Program-made: the position numbers and the translations under genes
The notes under the pieces: model-generated
The model's input: the letters and a program-made list of their open reading frames with translations, nothing else
The model's database searches: none
What the model was told of the DNA's origin: nothing
Part shown: piece after piece, positions 54,508 through 62,214 of the stretch
How positions within the stretch are numbered: position 1 is the stretch's first letter
How the letters are laid out: every line of letters starts with the position of its first letter
From: Acidobacteriales bacterium 59-55
Lineage (GTDB): Bacteria > Acidobacteriota > Terriglobia > Terriglobales > Acidobacteriaceae
Length of the DNA: 64,000 nucleotides
Assembly: GCA_001897435.1 (NCBI GenBank)
Contig: MKSV01000011.1
Coordinates: 62,001-126,000, forward strand
Reading direction: 5' to 3'

Positions 54508-55035
54508 ATGGGCGCTACGTCAAAGTTATTGCTGATCTTCCTTCTTCTGGCTGGCGGAGTGGGATCGGTTTTCGTTGTTGTAGCGCTATCTACGCGTCAG
54601 CCGATCGAAGATCAGACTGAAATGCACCGTCGCGGATATGCCGTTCGGAGCAAATGGTTCCTCTTTGTAACACTCTTCCTCCTGGCGGCTTTCGTGGCCA
54701 CCCTCCCCTTTTTTCCCTATCTTTCGAGAGTGACGGCACAAGGTCCAGCGCTGAGGGTGCCGGTGATCGCCCAGCAATTCACTTTCATCATGCCTTCCCA
54801 CCTACCGTTGAAACAGCGAATTATTTTTGAAGTAACCTCGCGAGACGTCAACCATAACTTCGGGATCTATAACTCGAAAGGTGAGCTGATCGCACAAACT
54901 CAGGCCATGCCGGATTATGTGAACAATCTGGAAGTTACCTTCCAGAAATCCGGACGCTACACGGTACGATGTCTGGAATACTGCGGAGTTGGCCACGCAC
55001 TGATGGAAAAAGAGTTCACGGTCGGGGGGTACTGA
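54508..55035 (+). CDS. CuA-containing subunit II of a heme-copper oxidoreductase (NorS-like)
   Basis: This is a 175-residue protein with two N-terminal helices (LLLIFLLLAGGVGSVFVVVA and FLFVTLFLLAAFVATLPFF) and a periplasmic cupredoxin domain. All CuA ligands are in place: His116 (SRDVNHNFGIY), then Cys155, Glu157, Cys159, His163 and Met166 in RCLEYCGVGHALM. GAAAGGAGAG precedes the ATG. It is directly followed by the catalytic subunit. The pair resembles B-type oxidases and, because of subunit I, the NorSY type of NO reductase. Confidence 0.88.
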   Translation: MGATSKLLLIFLLLAGGVGSVFVVVALSTRQPIEDQTEMHRRGYAVRSKWFLFVTLFLLAAFVATLPFFPYLSRVTAQGPALRVPVIAQQFTFIMPSHLPLKQRIIFEVTSRDVNHNFGIYNSKGELIAQTQAMPDYVNNLEVTFQKSGRYTVRCLEYCGVGHALMEKEFTVGGY

Positions 55036-56526
55036 GTGATCTCAACCAACGATTCCGCTGGCCGCAATGTGATGAAGCTCTACCTCGCTTTCGGTCTGAT
55101 CATCGCAGCCGTGATGATGCTCGTAGGCCTGACCATGCGCATGGCCCAGGCACAGTGGCTATCGATTCCGCCGGATGTCTTTTATGAGTTGCTAACCTTG
55201 CACGGCGCCGGAATGATTATCGCGCTCGTGGTGTGCGCGATGGGCGGGCTATGGTTCCTCATGCGCCGGCGAATCAGTCTTAGCGCACCGCTGGCGGTAG
55301 CGGCGTGGGCTCTGCTCATGCTGGGAGTGGCAGGCGTCGTGATATCAGTTGTGTTTGGGCACTACGCCGGTTTATACACTTTTCTTTATCCTTTGCCTTT
55401 TATTGGCAGTTGGCCCGGCTGGGCCACGGGCGTATTTCTTATCGGCATGATGCTGATCAACATTGGGTGGATGATCTGGTGTTTTCAAATATTGGGAGCC
55501 GTTTTACGAGCGTATGGGGGTCTGCGCGGAGCTCTGGGGTGGAACTTTGTCTGGTGCCCTAAAGCATTCGCAGCCGCGGGTCACGAACCTCCACCGCCCG
55601 AGGCATTTCCCGCCGTGGTTGCGGGCCTGGATGGGCTGATCACTGGCATGGTTGCCATGCTCCTGGGAGTCGCCCTCCTGGTACGATGGATCGATCCGCG
55701 CGTGCTGATCGACCCTCTGTGGGCGAAAAACCTTACGTATCTCTACATGCACGCTTTGGCCAACCTGATTATTTACATGCTGGCCGCGTTTATTTATGTC
55801 GGCTTATCCTATGTGACCAAACGCGAATACCATACTTCGAAGGTATTCGTAATTGCCTGGTGGAGTTCGCTGGTCTTTATTTTGACCAATTACTTCCATC
55901 ATCTTTATATGGACGTTTCTTCCCAGCCTCAGATCCTCCAATATTTTGGCGAACTATCCTCGTATCTGACGGCGATTCCAGTGACTGCGGTGACGGTGTT
56001 CGGCGCCCTGATGCTGGTGTGGCGGTCCCGGACGCGGTGGACCCTCGGCGCCGTCTTTATGTATTCCGGTTTGATTGGCTGGGTCGTCGGTGGCATTGGC
56101 GCGGAGATTGACGCCAGTGTCCCGTTCAACCTGCATCTGCACAATACACTTTGGGTGCCGGCTCATTTCCATACTTATTTACTGGGAGGCTGCCTGCTGT
56201 TTGTAATGGGTTGGGTGTTTCTCCTGCTGGAATCGCGCAGCGAGCACAGTACAAGCAAACTGATGCGCTCGCTGATCTTCACTCTGTCGTTTGGAGGCAT
56301 GGTGGTCTTTCTCCTCGGATTCTACTTCGGCGGTGCAACCGGAGTACCCCGAAGATACGACACGCAACCGCTGCCGGGACCGCTGATCGCCCAGTTCGCT
56401 ACGATCGGGGTCATCATCATGCTTCTCGGCTTTACTCTAGCGTTTTTCGAAGGGTTGCGGCTCCGATCAGGCTTTTCAGCAGACCGTATGTTGTGGCCTC
56501 AGAATTTGAGGGATGACATCTCATGA
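55036..56526 (+). CDS. Heme-copper oxidoreductase subunit I lacking the catalytic Tyr (NorY/sNOR-like)
   Basis: The 496-residue protein has twelve or more helices and keeps all heme and copper histidines: His56 (LTLHGAGM), His239 (CuB), His288-His289 (YFHHLY), and His377/His379 in WVPAHFHTYL. In oxygen reductases the CuB helix reads HPxVY, with a Tyr four residues after His cross-linked to it. Here it reads HALAN, so that Tyr is Asn243, and no Tyr stands at the alternative cbb3 position in helix VII. NO reductases lack this Tyr (cNOR has Glu). I therefore propose an NO reductase of the sNOR type; a B-type oxidase is the alternative. Start is GTG at 55036 behind GGGGGG. Confidence 0.85.
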   Translation: MISTNDSAGRNVMKLYLAFGLIIAAVMMLVGLTMRMAQAQWLSIPPDVFYELLTLHGAGMIIALVVCAMGGLWFLMRRRISLSAPLAVAAWALLMLGVAGVVISVVFGHYAGLYTFLYPLPFIGSWPGWATGVFLIGMMLINIGWMIWCFQILGAVLRAYGGLRGALGWNFVWCPKAFAAAGHEPPPPEAFPAVVAGLDGLITGMVAMLLGVALLVRWIDPRVLIDPLWAKNLTYLYMHALANLIIYMLAAFIYVGLSYVTKREYHTSKVFVIAWWSSLVFILTNYFHHLYMDVSSQPQILQYFGELSSYLTAIPVTAVTVFGALMLVWRSRTRWTLGAVFMYSGLIGWVVGGIGAEIDASVPFNLHLHNTLWVPAHFHTYLLGGCLLFVMGWVFLLLESRSEHSTSKLMRSLIFTLSFGGMVVFLLGFYFGGATGVPRRYDTQPLPGPLIAQFATIGVIIMLLGFTLAFFEGLRLRSGFSADRMLWPQNLRDDIS

Positions 56527-57428
56527 AGTCTCGCGATTCGATTACACGAATGACATTGGTTGGAACGGGAGTTGTTGGCGCTGTCATCATGGTTGGCGGG
56601 ATTGCAGCAACTGTACACATGGGGATGACGAGCATTCCCGTCCACCATCTACTGCATGCCGGAATGACCCTGGGTGCGGGGATGCTGGCAATTGCTATGG
56701 CTGCCAAGCTTCCGGCACGACACTCCGAGCGCAGCGCATGGATCATTTGGGCAATTCTGGCACCCATCCTTGGGTTGATTCTGATGTGGCCATCGGAATA
56801 TGCCTACCTCATGGAGCACCACGGGTTGCACATGCTTGACCACCTGGGGATTATCGCCTTCAGTTGGCTGGCGGTCTTCGCGGCCCAGGCTTATGTGCGA
56901 GGCCTGGGATGGCCGATGTTGGTGCTGATGGTGGCCATGAATGCCGCAGCAGCAGGCGGATTTGGCGTAGCTCCGGCCCCCAGTGCGTTGCTGTCTCTTC
57001 CGCTATCGACCGTTACTGCTGAAAACATGGGAGGCACGAACGCCCTAGGAGTCCAAGCGACGTCGCTTCATGTTCTGGGAGAGCAGGTGGCTCAAAACAT
57101 GGGTTGCGGAGCATGTCATCAAGTCGATGGCACCAAGGGCATCGGACCAACATGGAAGAACCTCGCAGGCTATCCGCAAAAACTCTCCGATGGCACTACG
57201 GCGGTCGCCAATTATCAATTTTTGAGGGATGCCATACTCCACCCCGAGCATTTGCAGTTGGAGGGCTTTCCACCGAATAGAATGCCAACAACCTACGGCG
57301 CGATGCTATCCGGCCCCGCGCACAGCGATGAACGCGAGCTGAATGCGATTATCTGGTACATCAATAGCCTTAGCGACCGTTCCACCTCCGCGAGTCAGCC
57401 GCCGGTGCCGGACGAACTCGAGAAGTAA
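56523..57428 (+). CDS. Membrane protein fused to a cytochrome c domain
   Basis: The 301-residue protein overlaps the heme-copper gene by four bases (ATGA). The N-terminal half has five helices rich in histidine (VHHLLHAGMTLG, LMEHHGLHMLDHLGI), in the style of CtaG-like assembly proteins. The C-terminal domain is a mono-heme cytochrome c with CGACH and a probable axial Met in NRMPTTYG. It is likely the electron donor to the CuA subunit on the periplasmic side. Confidence 0.85.
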   Translation: MKSRDSITRMTLVGTGVVGAVIMVGGIAATVHMGMTSIPVHHLLHAGMTLGAGMLAIAMAAKLPARHSERSAWIIWAILAPILGLILMWPSEYAYLMEHHGLHMLDHLGIIAFSWLAVFAAQAYVRGLGWPMLVLMVAMNAAAAGGFGVAPAPSALLSLPLSTVTAENMGGTNALGVQATSLHVLGEQVAQNMGCGACHQVDGTKGIGPTWKNLAGYPQKLSDGTTAVANYQFLRDAILHPEHLQLEGFPPNRMPTTYGAMLSGPAHSDERELNAIIWYINSLSDRSTSASQPPVPDELEK

Positions 57429-57601
57429 AGACGATCATCGCTTCAATTTGGAATGTCTGTCGAAGTCATCGGGGCCTTAGTGGGAGTAAATATGCGATAC
57501 GTTCCGATTTCATGCGGTGAGGATGTTTCGATGTGGTAATCCCCTTTGCATGGGATCCTCCACAACTTTCAACCTGACTTCCGCATCCGGAATGAACAGA
57601 T

Positions 57602-58456
57602 TCAGGCAATCACCTGTTCCCTCTCGCCAACGAGTGAGATCGCTCCGAGATGTTCTCCATACTGGGCGAAGAGCCGCCGCATGGAACGAAACCTCGAACC
57701 GAGTTCCGGCCTGGTTGCCACACGGAATGCGATGCGCAGACTGCCCATCAGTCCTTCATCCTGTAGCAGCCGGCGCGGCTCCAGCAAATGCATGGGCGCT
57801 TCACCACTCCAGGTCACCTTGAGTCCATTCTGTCTGAACAACCTGATCCACTCATCCCGGCAAAGCGGCTGCACCCCTACATGGATATCTCTCGACATAG
57901 CTGCCTGAATCTCCTGACGCAGAGAGTCCGGTATATCGTTCGGCAGGAGACAGAGTTCATGAATCCCGTACCGCCCCCCGGCTGCCAACAAGCGGCAAGC
58001 CTCGGCGACGATACGATTCTTTTGCTGCGGAGTCTGCATACTTAATAATGCTTCGCTATAGACCACGCTCGCACAGGCGTCGGGCAGTCCCGATTGTTCG
58101 GCGCTGGCCTGCACAATCTGAGTGCTGGGTCCGGCAAACCGCTGTTGCAATTGGTGAGCCGCAGACGGTTCGCGTTCGACGCCCCAATACGCCCGGGGAT
58201 GCTTTTGTAAAACCATCTTCGCCGTCACACCAAGTCCTGGAGCGAACTCGACAACCCGGTCCTGCGGACCAATTGCGAGGGTATCGAGCATTTGCCAGGT
58301 AAGCTCGATTCCACCTGGCCGCAGCACTCTCTTTCCAACGCGAGCCAGTACCCAGTGTCCCTGCATCTTGTCGGGATGTTGTCCCGCGCCAGGTAATTCA
58401 GACGGGGCGAGATAGGAAGCACGCCCAATGGCACCAGTATGAGAATCCTGCATCAT
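57602..58456 (-). CDS. SAM-dependent methyltransferase
   Basis: The 284-residue class I methyltransferase has motif I in VVEFAPGLGVTAKMVL, motif II in YWGVEREPSA, and PDACASVVYSEALLSM. The N-terminal segment KRVLRPGGIELTWQMLD is found in a group of uncharacterised methyltransferases. AGAGGAAATC precedes the start. Palindrome F lies 46 bases upstream, which ties it to the regulon. Substrate unknown. Confidence 0.85.
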   Translation of the reverse strand: MMQDSHTGAIGRASYLAPSELPGAGQHPDKMQGHWVLARVGKRVLRPGGIELTWQMLDTLAIGPQDRVVEFAPGLGVTAKMVLQKHPRAYWGVEREPSAAHQLQQRFAGPSTQIVQASAEQSGLPDACASVVYSEALLSMQTPQQKNRIVAEACRLLAAGGRYGIHELCLLPNDIPDSLRQEIQAAMSRDIHVGVQPLCRDEWIRLFRQNGLKVTWSGEAPMHLLEPRRLLQDEGLMGSLRIAFRVATRPELGSRFRSMRRLFAQYGEHLGAISLVGEREQVIA

Positions 58457-58501
58457 GATTTCCTCTGCTCTTCATCTTTGGCGTTGGAATCCATGCTGCA
58501 T

Positions 58502-58515
58502 AGGACTTAAGTCAC
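58502..58515. promoter_or_regulatory. Crp/Fnr-type palindrome F
   Basis: AGGACTTAAGTCAC, identical to site B; read toward the methyltransferase it is GTGACTTAAGTCCT. It lies between the methyltransferase start (58456) and the end of the regulator gene. Confidence 0.65.
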
Positions 58516-58602
58516 CGATGTGCTCAAGTGATTGGTGTTGAAGGGGATCTGCAACTCACAGGCTAACCGGCTTTCTGTTTTGCCGCGTGCACGAATCTTC
58601 CA

Positions 58603-59319
58603 TCAAGTCAGGGTATGAGTTTTAGAAGGATCCATCTTCGCCTTTGCTTGTAGAGCCGAGGCATTGAGGATTGTGATGCGATGTCCATGGATGGCGATCA
58701 GATGCTCATTGACGAATCGGCGTAGAATCCGCGTGACGACCTCGCGCACCGATCCTAGACGTGAGCCGATCCTTTGATGAGGATCGGGTAGAGAGAAGGA
58801 GACGCCGTCCTTGACATCGCCAGAGATTGCCGCCTCTTCCACCAGCATCGCCGCCAATCTCTGGGTAACATCCTGCAAGGAGACTCGTTCGAGCAGTGTT
58901 GCCATCTTTCTAAGCCGGCTGGCCAGGACGCCCAGGGCTGCAAGCGCCGCCTCCGGATTTTGGAGCAGAACATACCTCACATCTTCTTTTGCAAGGAACA
59001 GGACCACGGACTCCTCTTCGGCGATTACCGTGGAAGGATACGCTCCATTATCGAAGACCGGAACTTCCGCAAACGTGCCGCCGGCGCGTTCCACTCGGAT
59101 GGTTTGTTCACGCCCGTCCTCGTTTTCGCGGTAAGCCCGGAGCGCCCCGGAGATAGCCACATACAACCCTCGGGCCGTTTCTCCGGCAACGAAGAGAATT
59201 TCTCCTCGATGCAGGTGCCGTTCCACAGCGTGGCTGGCGAGCAGTTTCAATGCTTCAGCTGAAGCGTTGGCAAATAGTTCAGTTCCATGCAGTATTTCTA
59301 TTCGTTCCTGCGGCGTCAT
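58603..59319 (-). CDS. Crp/Fnr family transcriptional regulator
   Basis: The 238-residue protein is started at MTPQERIEIL (59319) behind GAGGTGG; the upstream open frame is not conserved-looking. The cyclic-nucleotide-binding-like domain spans residues 15-130 (FVAGETARGLYVAISGALRA), followed by the dimer helix and an HTH domain with GSRLGSVREVVTRILRRF. Recognition residues are Arg192, Glu193 and Arg197, the same as R180/E181/R185 of E. coli CRP that read GTGA. There is no cysteine, so it is not an Fe-S FNR; a heme or small-ligand sensor like DNR is possible. Palindrome G in its own promoter suggests autoregulation. Confidence 0.93.
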   Translation of the reverse strand: MTPQERIEILHGTELFANASAEALKLLASHAVERHLHRGEILFVAGETARGLYVAISGALRAYRENEDGREQTIRVERAGGTFAEVPVFDNGAYPSTVIAEEESVVLFLAKEDVRYVLLQNPEAALAALGVLASRLRKMATLLERVSLQDVTQRLAAMLVEEAAISGDVKDGVSFSLPDPHQRIGSRLGSVREVVTRILRRFVNEHLIAIHGHRITILNASALQAKAKMDPSKTHTLT

Positions 59320-59349
59320 ACTTCCACCTCTGCTGAGACCTGTGCACTT

Positions 59350-59363
59350 GTGACTCAGATTAC
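59350..59363. promoter_or_regulatory. Crp/Fnr-type palindrome G
   Basis: GTGACTCAGATTAC, one step away from a perfect dyad, starts 31 bases upstream of the regulator's own ATG. Position close to the start suggests repression or feedback. Confidence 0.55.
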
Positions 59364-59863
59364 GACATTCTGGTTTACAGGGTGTGATCGAACACTTTGA
59401 AGGGGAATAGCCACTATACGTCGGAGCAAAATAGCGCAGAGCACGCAAATTGGGGGCACGGCGGCTGGATGCTCCGCACCCAGACACCGTACCCGAGAGT
59501 TGTTACATCGAGAGCAGCCTGGTTTGTACCATGGTCAGTATGCGAGATCATCCAACCGAGTTGGTGTAAATGGTCGTATCGATGGTTGGTGGAACACACT
59601 TCCACCGAAGGTGATTCGATGATGTCTCGCTGAGGTCCGGGCTACAAAGCACTACCCCAAGCGTCGCTCATCGCAACATACAGTGCATCGTCGATGATGC
59701 AAAGTAAGGCAGGCAGTTCCGTACTGGACTCGATATTATCAACCCTCCAGAGACTCCACGCGCGGGAACTCTTGAGACGGGCCGATGCGCTTATCTGTGC
59801 TCGTTTCCTCCGGTACAGTTCCAACCTGTTTTCCAATATTCAACGATCGTTCGTGCGAGGGTA
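59364..59863. other. 500-base gap with no firm gene
   Basis: Small frames exist on both strands (for instance minus 59836-59642, 64 codons, with RLELYRRKRAQISASARL), but none matches a family I know. It may hold a degenerate gene. Confidence 0.4.
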
Positions 59864-60169
59864 TTATTTCTTCACAGCCCTACCAAGCTTCTGTTCGACC
59901 CGACTTACCGCACCCTCAATCTCACCCGTTCGCTCACCATAATCGTCAAGTCTCATCATGGTAAGGACCCGCTCAGACTTTTTCCGAACCTCAAAATGGC
60001 ACTCCTTCGCCAGACTCATCAGTTGGTCCCACGTACCTTCGACCAAAGTACCAAATGCAGTCATTCGGTAGTCGAGGCCACTGGCCTCTATGATCTTGAC
60101 GAGGCCCGCAATATCGCTGCTAATCGAGAGATCCCGTCCGCGTGGAATTATCGTGAGTTCCAATACCAT
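59864..60169 (-). CDS. MTH1187/YkoF-type thiamine-binding protein (copy 2)
   Basis: The 101-residue protein from the ATG at 60169 (MVLELTIIPRGRDLSISSDI) has GGAGTAATCTC upstream. LDYRMTAFGTLVEGTWDQLM and RVLTMMRLDDYGER match the DUF77 pattern of the copy at 52.9-53.2 kb. Both are near di-iron protein genes (RIC and hemerythrin), which hints at a shared role in the stress response. Confidence 0.82.
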   Translation of the reverse strand: MVLELTIIPRGRDLSISSDIAGLVKIIEASGLDYRMTAFGTLVEGTWDQLMSLAKECHFEVRKKSERVLTMMRLDDYGERTGEIEGAVSRVEQKLGRAVKK

Positions 60170-60443
60170 GAGATTACTCCTTGACTTCATTGATGCACGA
60201 GATCCTATCACCCTCAGAATAGGCGCAACAGTCGTTCTCTAATCGAATGCTTACACCTCCTGCCAAGCATCGGTAAAACGTGTTGGCCTCTGATCAAAGA
60301 AAACGTGTAGCGTACATCGGCCAGACAGAGAAGCGAATCAGATCAGGGTGTGATCGCGCCATAGTTTGTTTCACCAACCTTTAAAGTTGAGAGACGGCTT
60401 CTTCACCCCGCGTGGCAGTGCCAGTCGCTACGCCAGAATTTCA

Positions 60444-61019
60444 TTATTGACCGGACATCTGCCGAAGCTTGAGGTACTTGCCAATCAGCAGCGTAGTGGG
60501 ATAGAGGACCTGCTCTTCATTCTGTGCGTGAAGCATCAGAGCCTCGGCGAAAGCAAGCACCTCCGGCTTGTGTTCCTGACGCGCTGCCGATGCTAAGGCC
60601 TTCAGTGCCGACTGAATTTGCCGATGCTCCTGGATCATCTGCTCATAATGTGCCTGGAGTTGGGCGGCCATCTTAATGGCCTCATCCATCTGCTTGCCGC
60701 TTAAGGGTCGATCATCCGCGATGAACTCCAGCAGTCCCAGGGGTGGCATAGCGTAGGCCTCTTCTGCCTCGAAGTGCGGCAGGAGTGCATCCGCCACCAC
60801 CCTGGCGCTAGCCTCCGTTTTTCCTCCCGAGGCGAGCGCTTCATCAAGCTGGTGATGGAGGTGTTTGTGTTCCTCCAGTATGGATGAAGGAGTGGCGAAC
60901 GACGGGCTAGATATAGATATCCCGGATTCATTACCCTGTTTGTGATGTTGAGCAGGAACACTCTCCATAGCGAACGCCACAAAAAACGCGAACGCGATGG
61001 CAATGTGACTTCGTTTCAT
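60444..61019 (-). CDS. Exported hemerythrin-like di-iron protein
   Basis: The 191-residue protein has a signal peptide (MKRSHIAIAFAFFVAFAMES, cut near VPAQ). Iron-binding His/Glu pairs of the hemerythrin fold are spread as EEHKHLHHQLDEA, LLPHFEAEEAYAMPPL, HYEQMIQEHRQIQSAL and ALMLHAQNEEQVLYP. It could bind O2 or NO in the periplasm. AAGGAGC precedes the start and palindrome H lies 76 bases upstream. Confidence 0.85.
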   Translation of the reverse strand: MKRSHIAIAFAFFVAFAMESVPAQHHKQGNESGISISSPSFATPSSILEEHKHLHHQLDEALASGGKTEASARVVADALLPHFEAEEAYAMPPLGLLEFIADDRPLSGKQMDEAIKMAAQLQAHYEQMIQEHRQIQSALKALASAARQEHKPEVLAFAEALMLHAQNEEQVLYPTTLLIGKYLKLRQMSGQ

Positions 61020-61094
61020 AAAAAAGCTCCTTACAGCGAGTCCGCTGCCCCATGTGAGGTTTCGGAGTTCCCCATTGTAGCCAGTTTCGCGGGG

Positions 61095-61108
61095 AGCACT
61101 TAAGCCAC
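61095..61108. promoter_or_regulatory. Crp/Fnr-type palindrome H (weak)
   Basis: AGCACTTAAGCCAC differs from sites B and F at two bases but keeps the CTTAAG core and position upstream of the hemerythrin gene. Confidence 0.45.
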
Positions 61109-61238
61109 CGAAATACTAATCTATGCATAAAACCGGATTTTGCCAGTGATGCCGGCCACAAGCCTTAGCGGCGCCCATCACATCGTAAGTTTGAGTAAAA
61201 CATATGATGTCAAACCTCGAGATGGAGGGCACTTAATT

Positions 61239-61480
61239 GTGAATCCTTTGCTTTCGGTGCGCGATTTGACCGTTGGCTTTGGTGATCGCACGGTAATCCG
61301 CGGCTTGAACTCCGAGGTGAACGCGGAGATGCCTTGGCCATTATTGGCCCGAATGGCTCCGGTAAGACAGTGTTGCTCAAGGCTCTGTTGCAGTTGATAC
61401 GATATGAGGAGGCTATCCTCTGGTCACCTGGCTCCCGGCTTGGCTAAATGTCCCGCGAAAGATCGCCGCAGAAGTAGCAC
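61239..61480 (+). pseudogene. ABC transporter ATPase remnant (metal-transport type)
   Basis: The start reads MNPLLSVRDLTVGFGDRTVI and RGLNSEVNAE; after a one-base deletion near 61331 the next frame reads DALAIIGPNGSGKTVLLKAL with a Walker A motif, to WSPGSRLG. A further shift gives WLNVPRKIAAEVALV in place of the usual LGYVPQK text. Walker B and signature motif are gone. The pattern is closest to ZnuC/ManB-type ATPases. Confidence 0.75.
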
Positions 61481-61590
61481 TCGTGCGTGATGGCGCCATG
61501 ATACACATTAAGTTTGATCTCGCCACCACCACCTTCGCCATTCTCGTATGCCGGGGGTGCGAACAAATCAAACATCTCCGTAGAGCTTCC

Positions 61591-62214
61591 CTAGGATTCA
61601 CCCTCATCCACCTTTGCACTCTGCCACAAGGGATAAGGCAGCCCTGCCATCCGGTTGATCACGAAGGCCTGCACCGTCAGCAGCACCACCGCCACCTCAA
61701 TCACCACCAAGAGGTACGGCGTCGACAGAATCCCCAGCGCAACAATCAGCGTCGTCGCGCCCGCCGGAGGATGGTTCACTCGCAGCAGCACCATGAACGC
61801 CCCGGTAAACGCCAGCGAGAGCGCCGCAGAGAGAATCCTCGGCCAGTACACCCCGTCGTGAAAGTTCGGTGCCCCATGCTCCAGGCCCGCCGCCCAGAAC
61901 GCACCATACCCGCAAGCCAGCCCGATGGCATGGCCCAGAATCGCATTCCGCGGACTTGACGATTGACCCATCGGAGAAAAGAAAAACAGATACGCCGTCG
62001 GCCCCAGTGACGGAAACACAAACGCCGTCTCGCTCACCACGGCCAGCAGAGCCAGCAACGCAATCGTCACAAACCCATTCACAAATACATACAGCGTCCA
62101 GATCAGCAGCGGAGGAAAGTGGTTCAGCAGCCAGCTCAAACGCAGGTGAGCCAGCGCCGTACTGACATTCTCCGAGCCAACGCGCGGAGGCCGAGGTTTA
62201 GATCTCTGGGGCAT
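61591..62214 (-). CDS. HPP family membrane protein
   Basis: The 207-residue protein has four to five helices and the family motif in RVNHPPAGATTLIVALG; the other signature is FVFPSLGPTAYLFFFSP. A plant member was reported to carry nitrite into chloroplasts. Its start overlaps the stop of the upstream oxidoreductase gene (TGATG on the minus strand), so both are one transcript. Codon use is more C-rich than in the island. Confidence 0.87.
   Translation of the reverse strand: MPQRSKPRPPRVGSENVSTALAHLRLSWLLNHFPPLLIWTLYVFVNGFVTIALLALLAVVSETAFVFPSLGPTAYLFFFSPMGQSSSPRNAILGHAIGLACGYGAFWAAGLEHGAPNFHDGVYWPRILSAALSLAFTGAFMVLLRVNHPPAGATTLIVALGILSTPYLLVVIEVAVVLLTVQAFVINRMAGLPYPLWQSAKVDEGES

Noticed and set aside
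55036..56526. Calling this gene an ordinary cytochrome c oxidase subunit I
   Set aside because: The histidines fit, but the CuB helix has HALAN and not HPxVY, so an O2-reducing oxidase is not the best reading.
59397..59633. 78-codon plus-strand ORF after the regulator promoter
   Set aside because: Trp/Ser-rich text without family resemblance.
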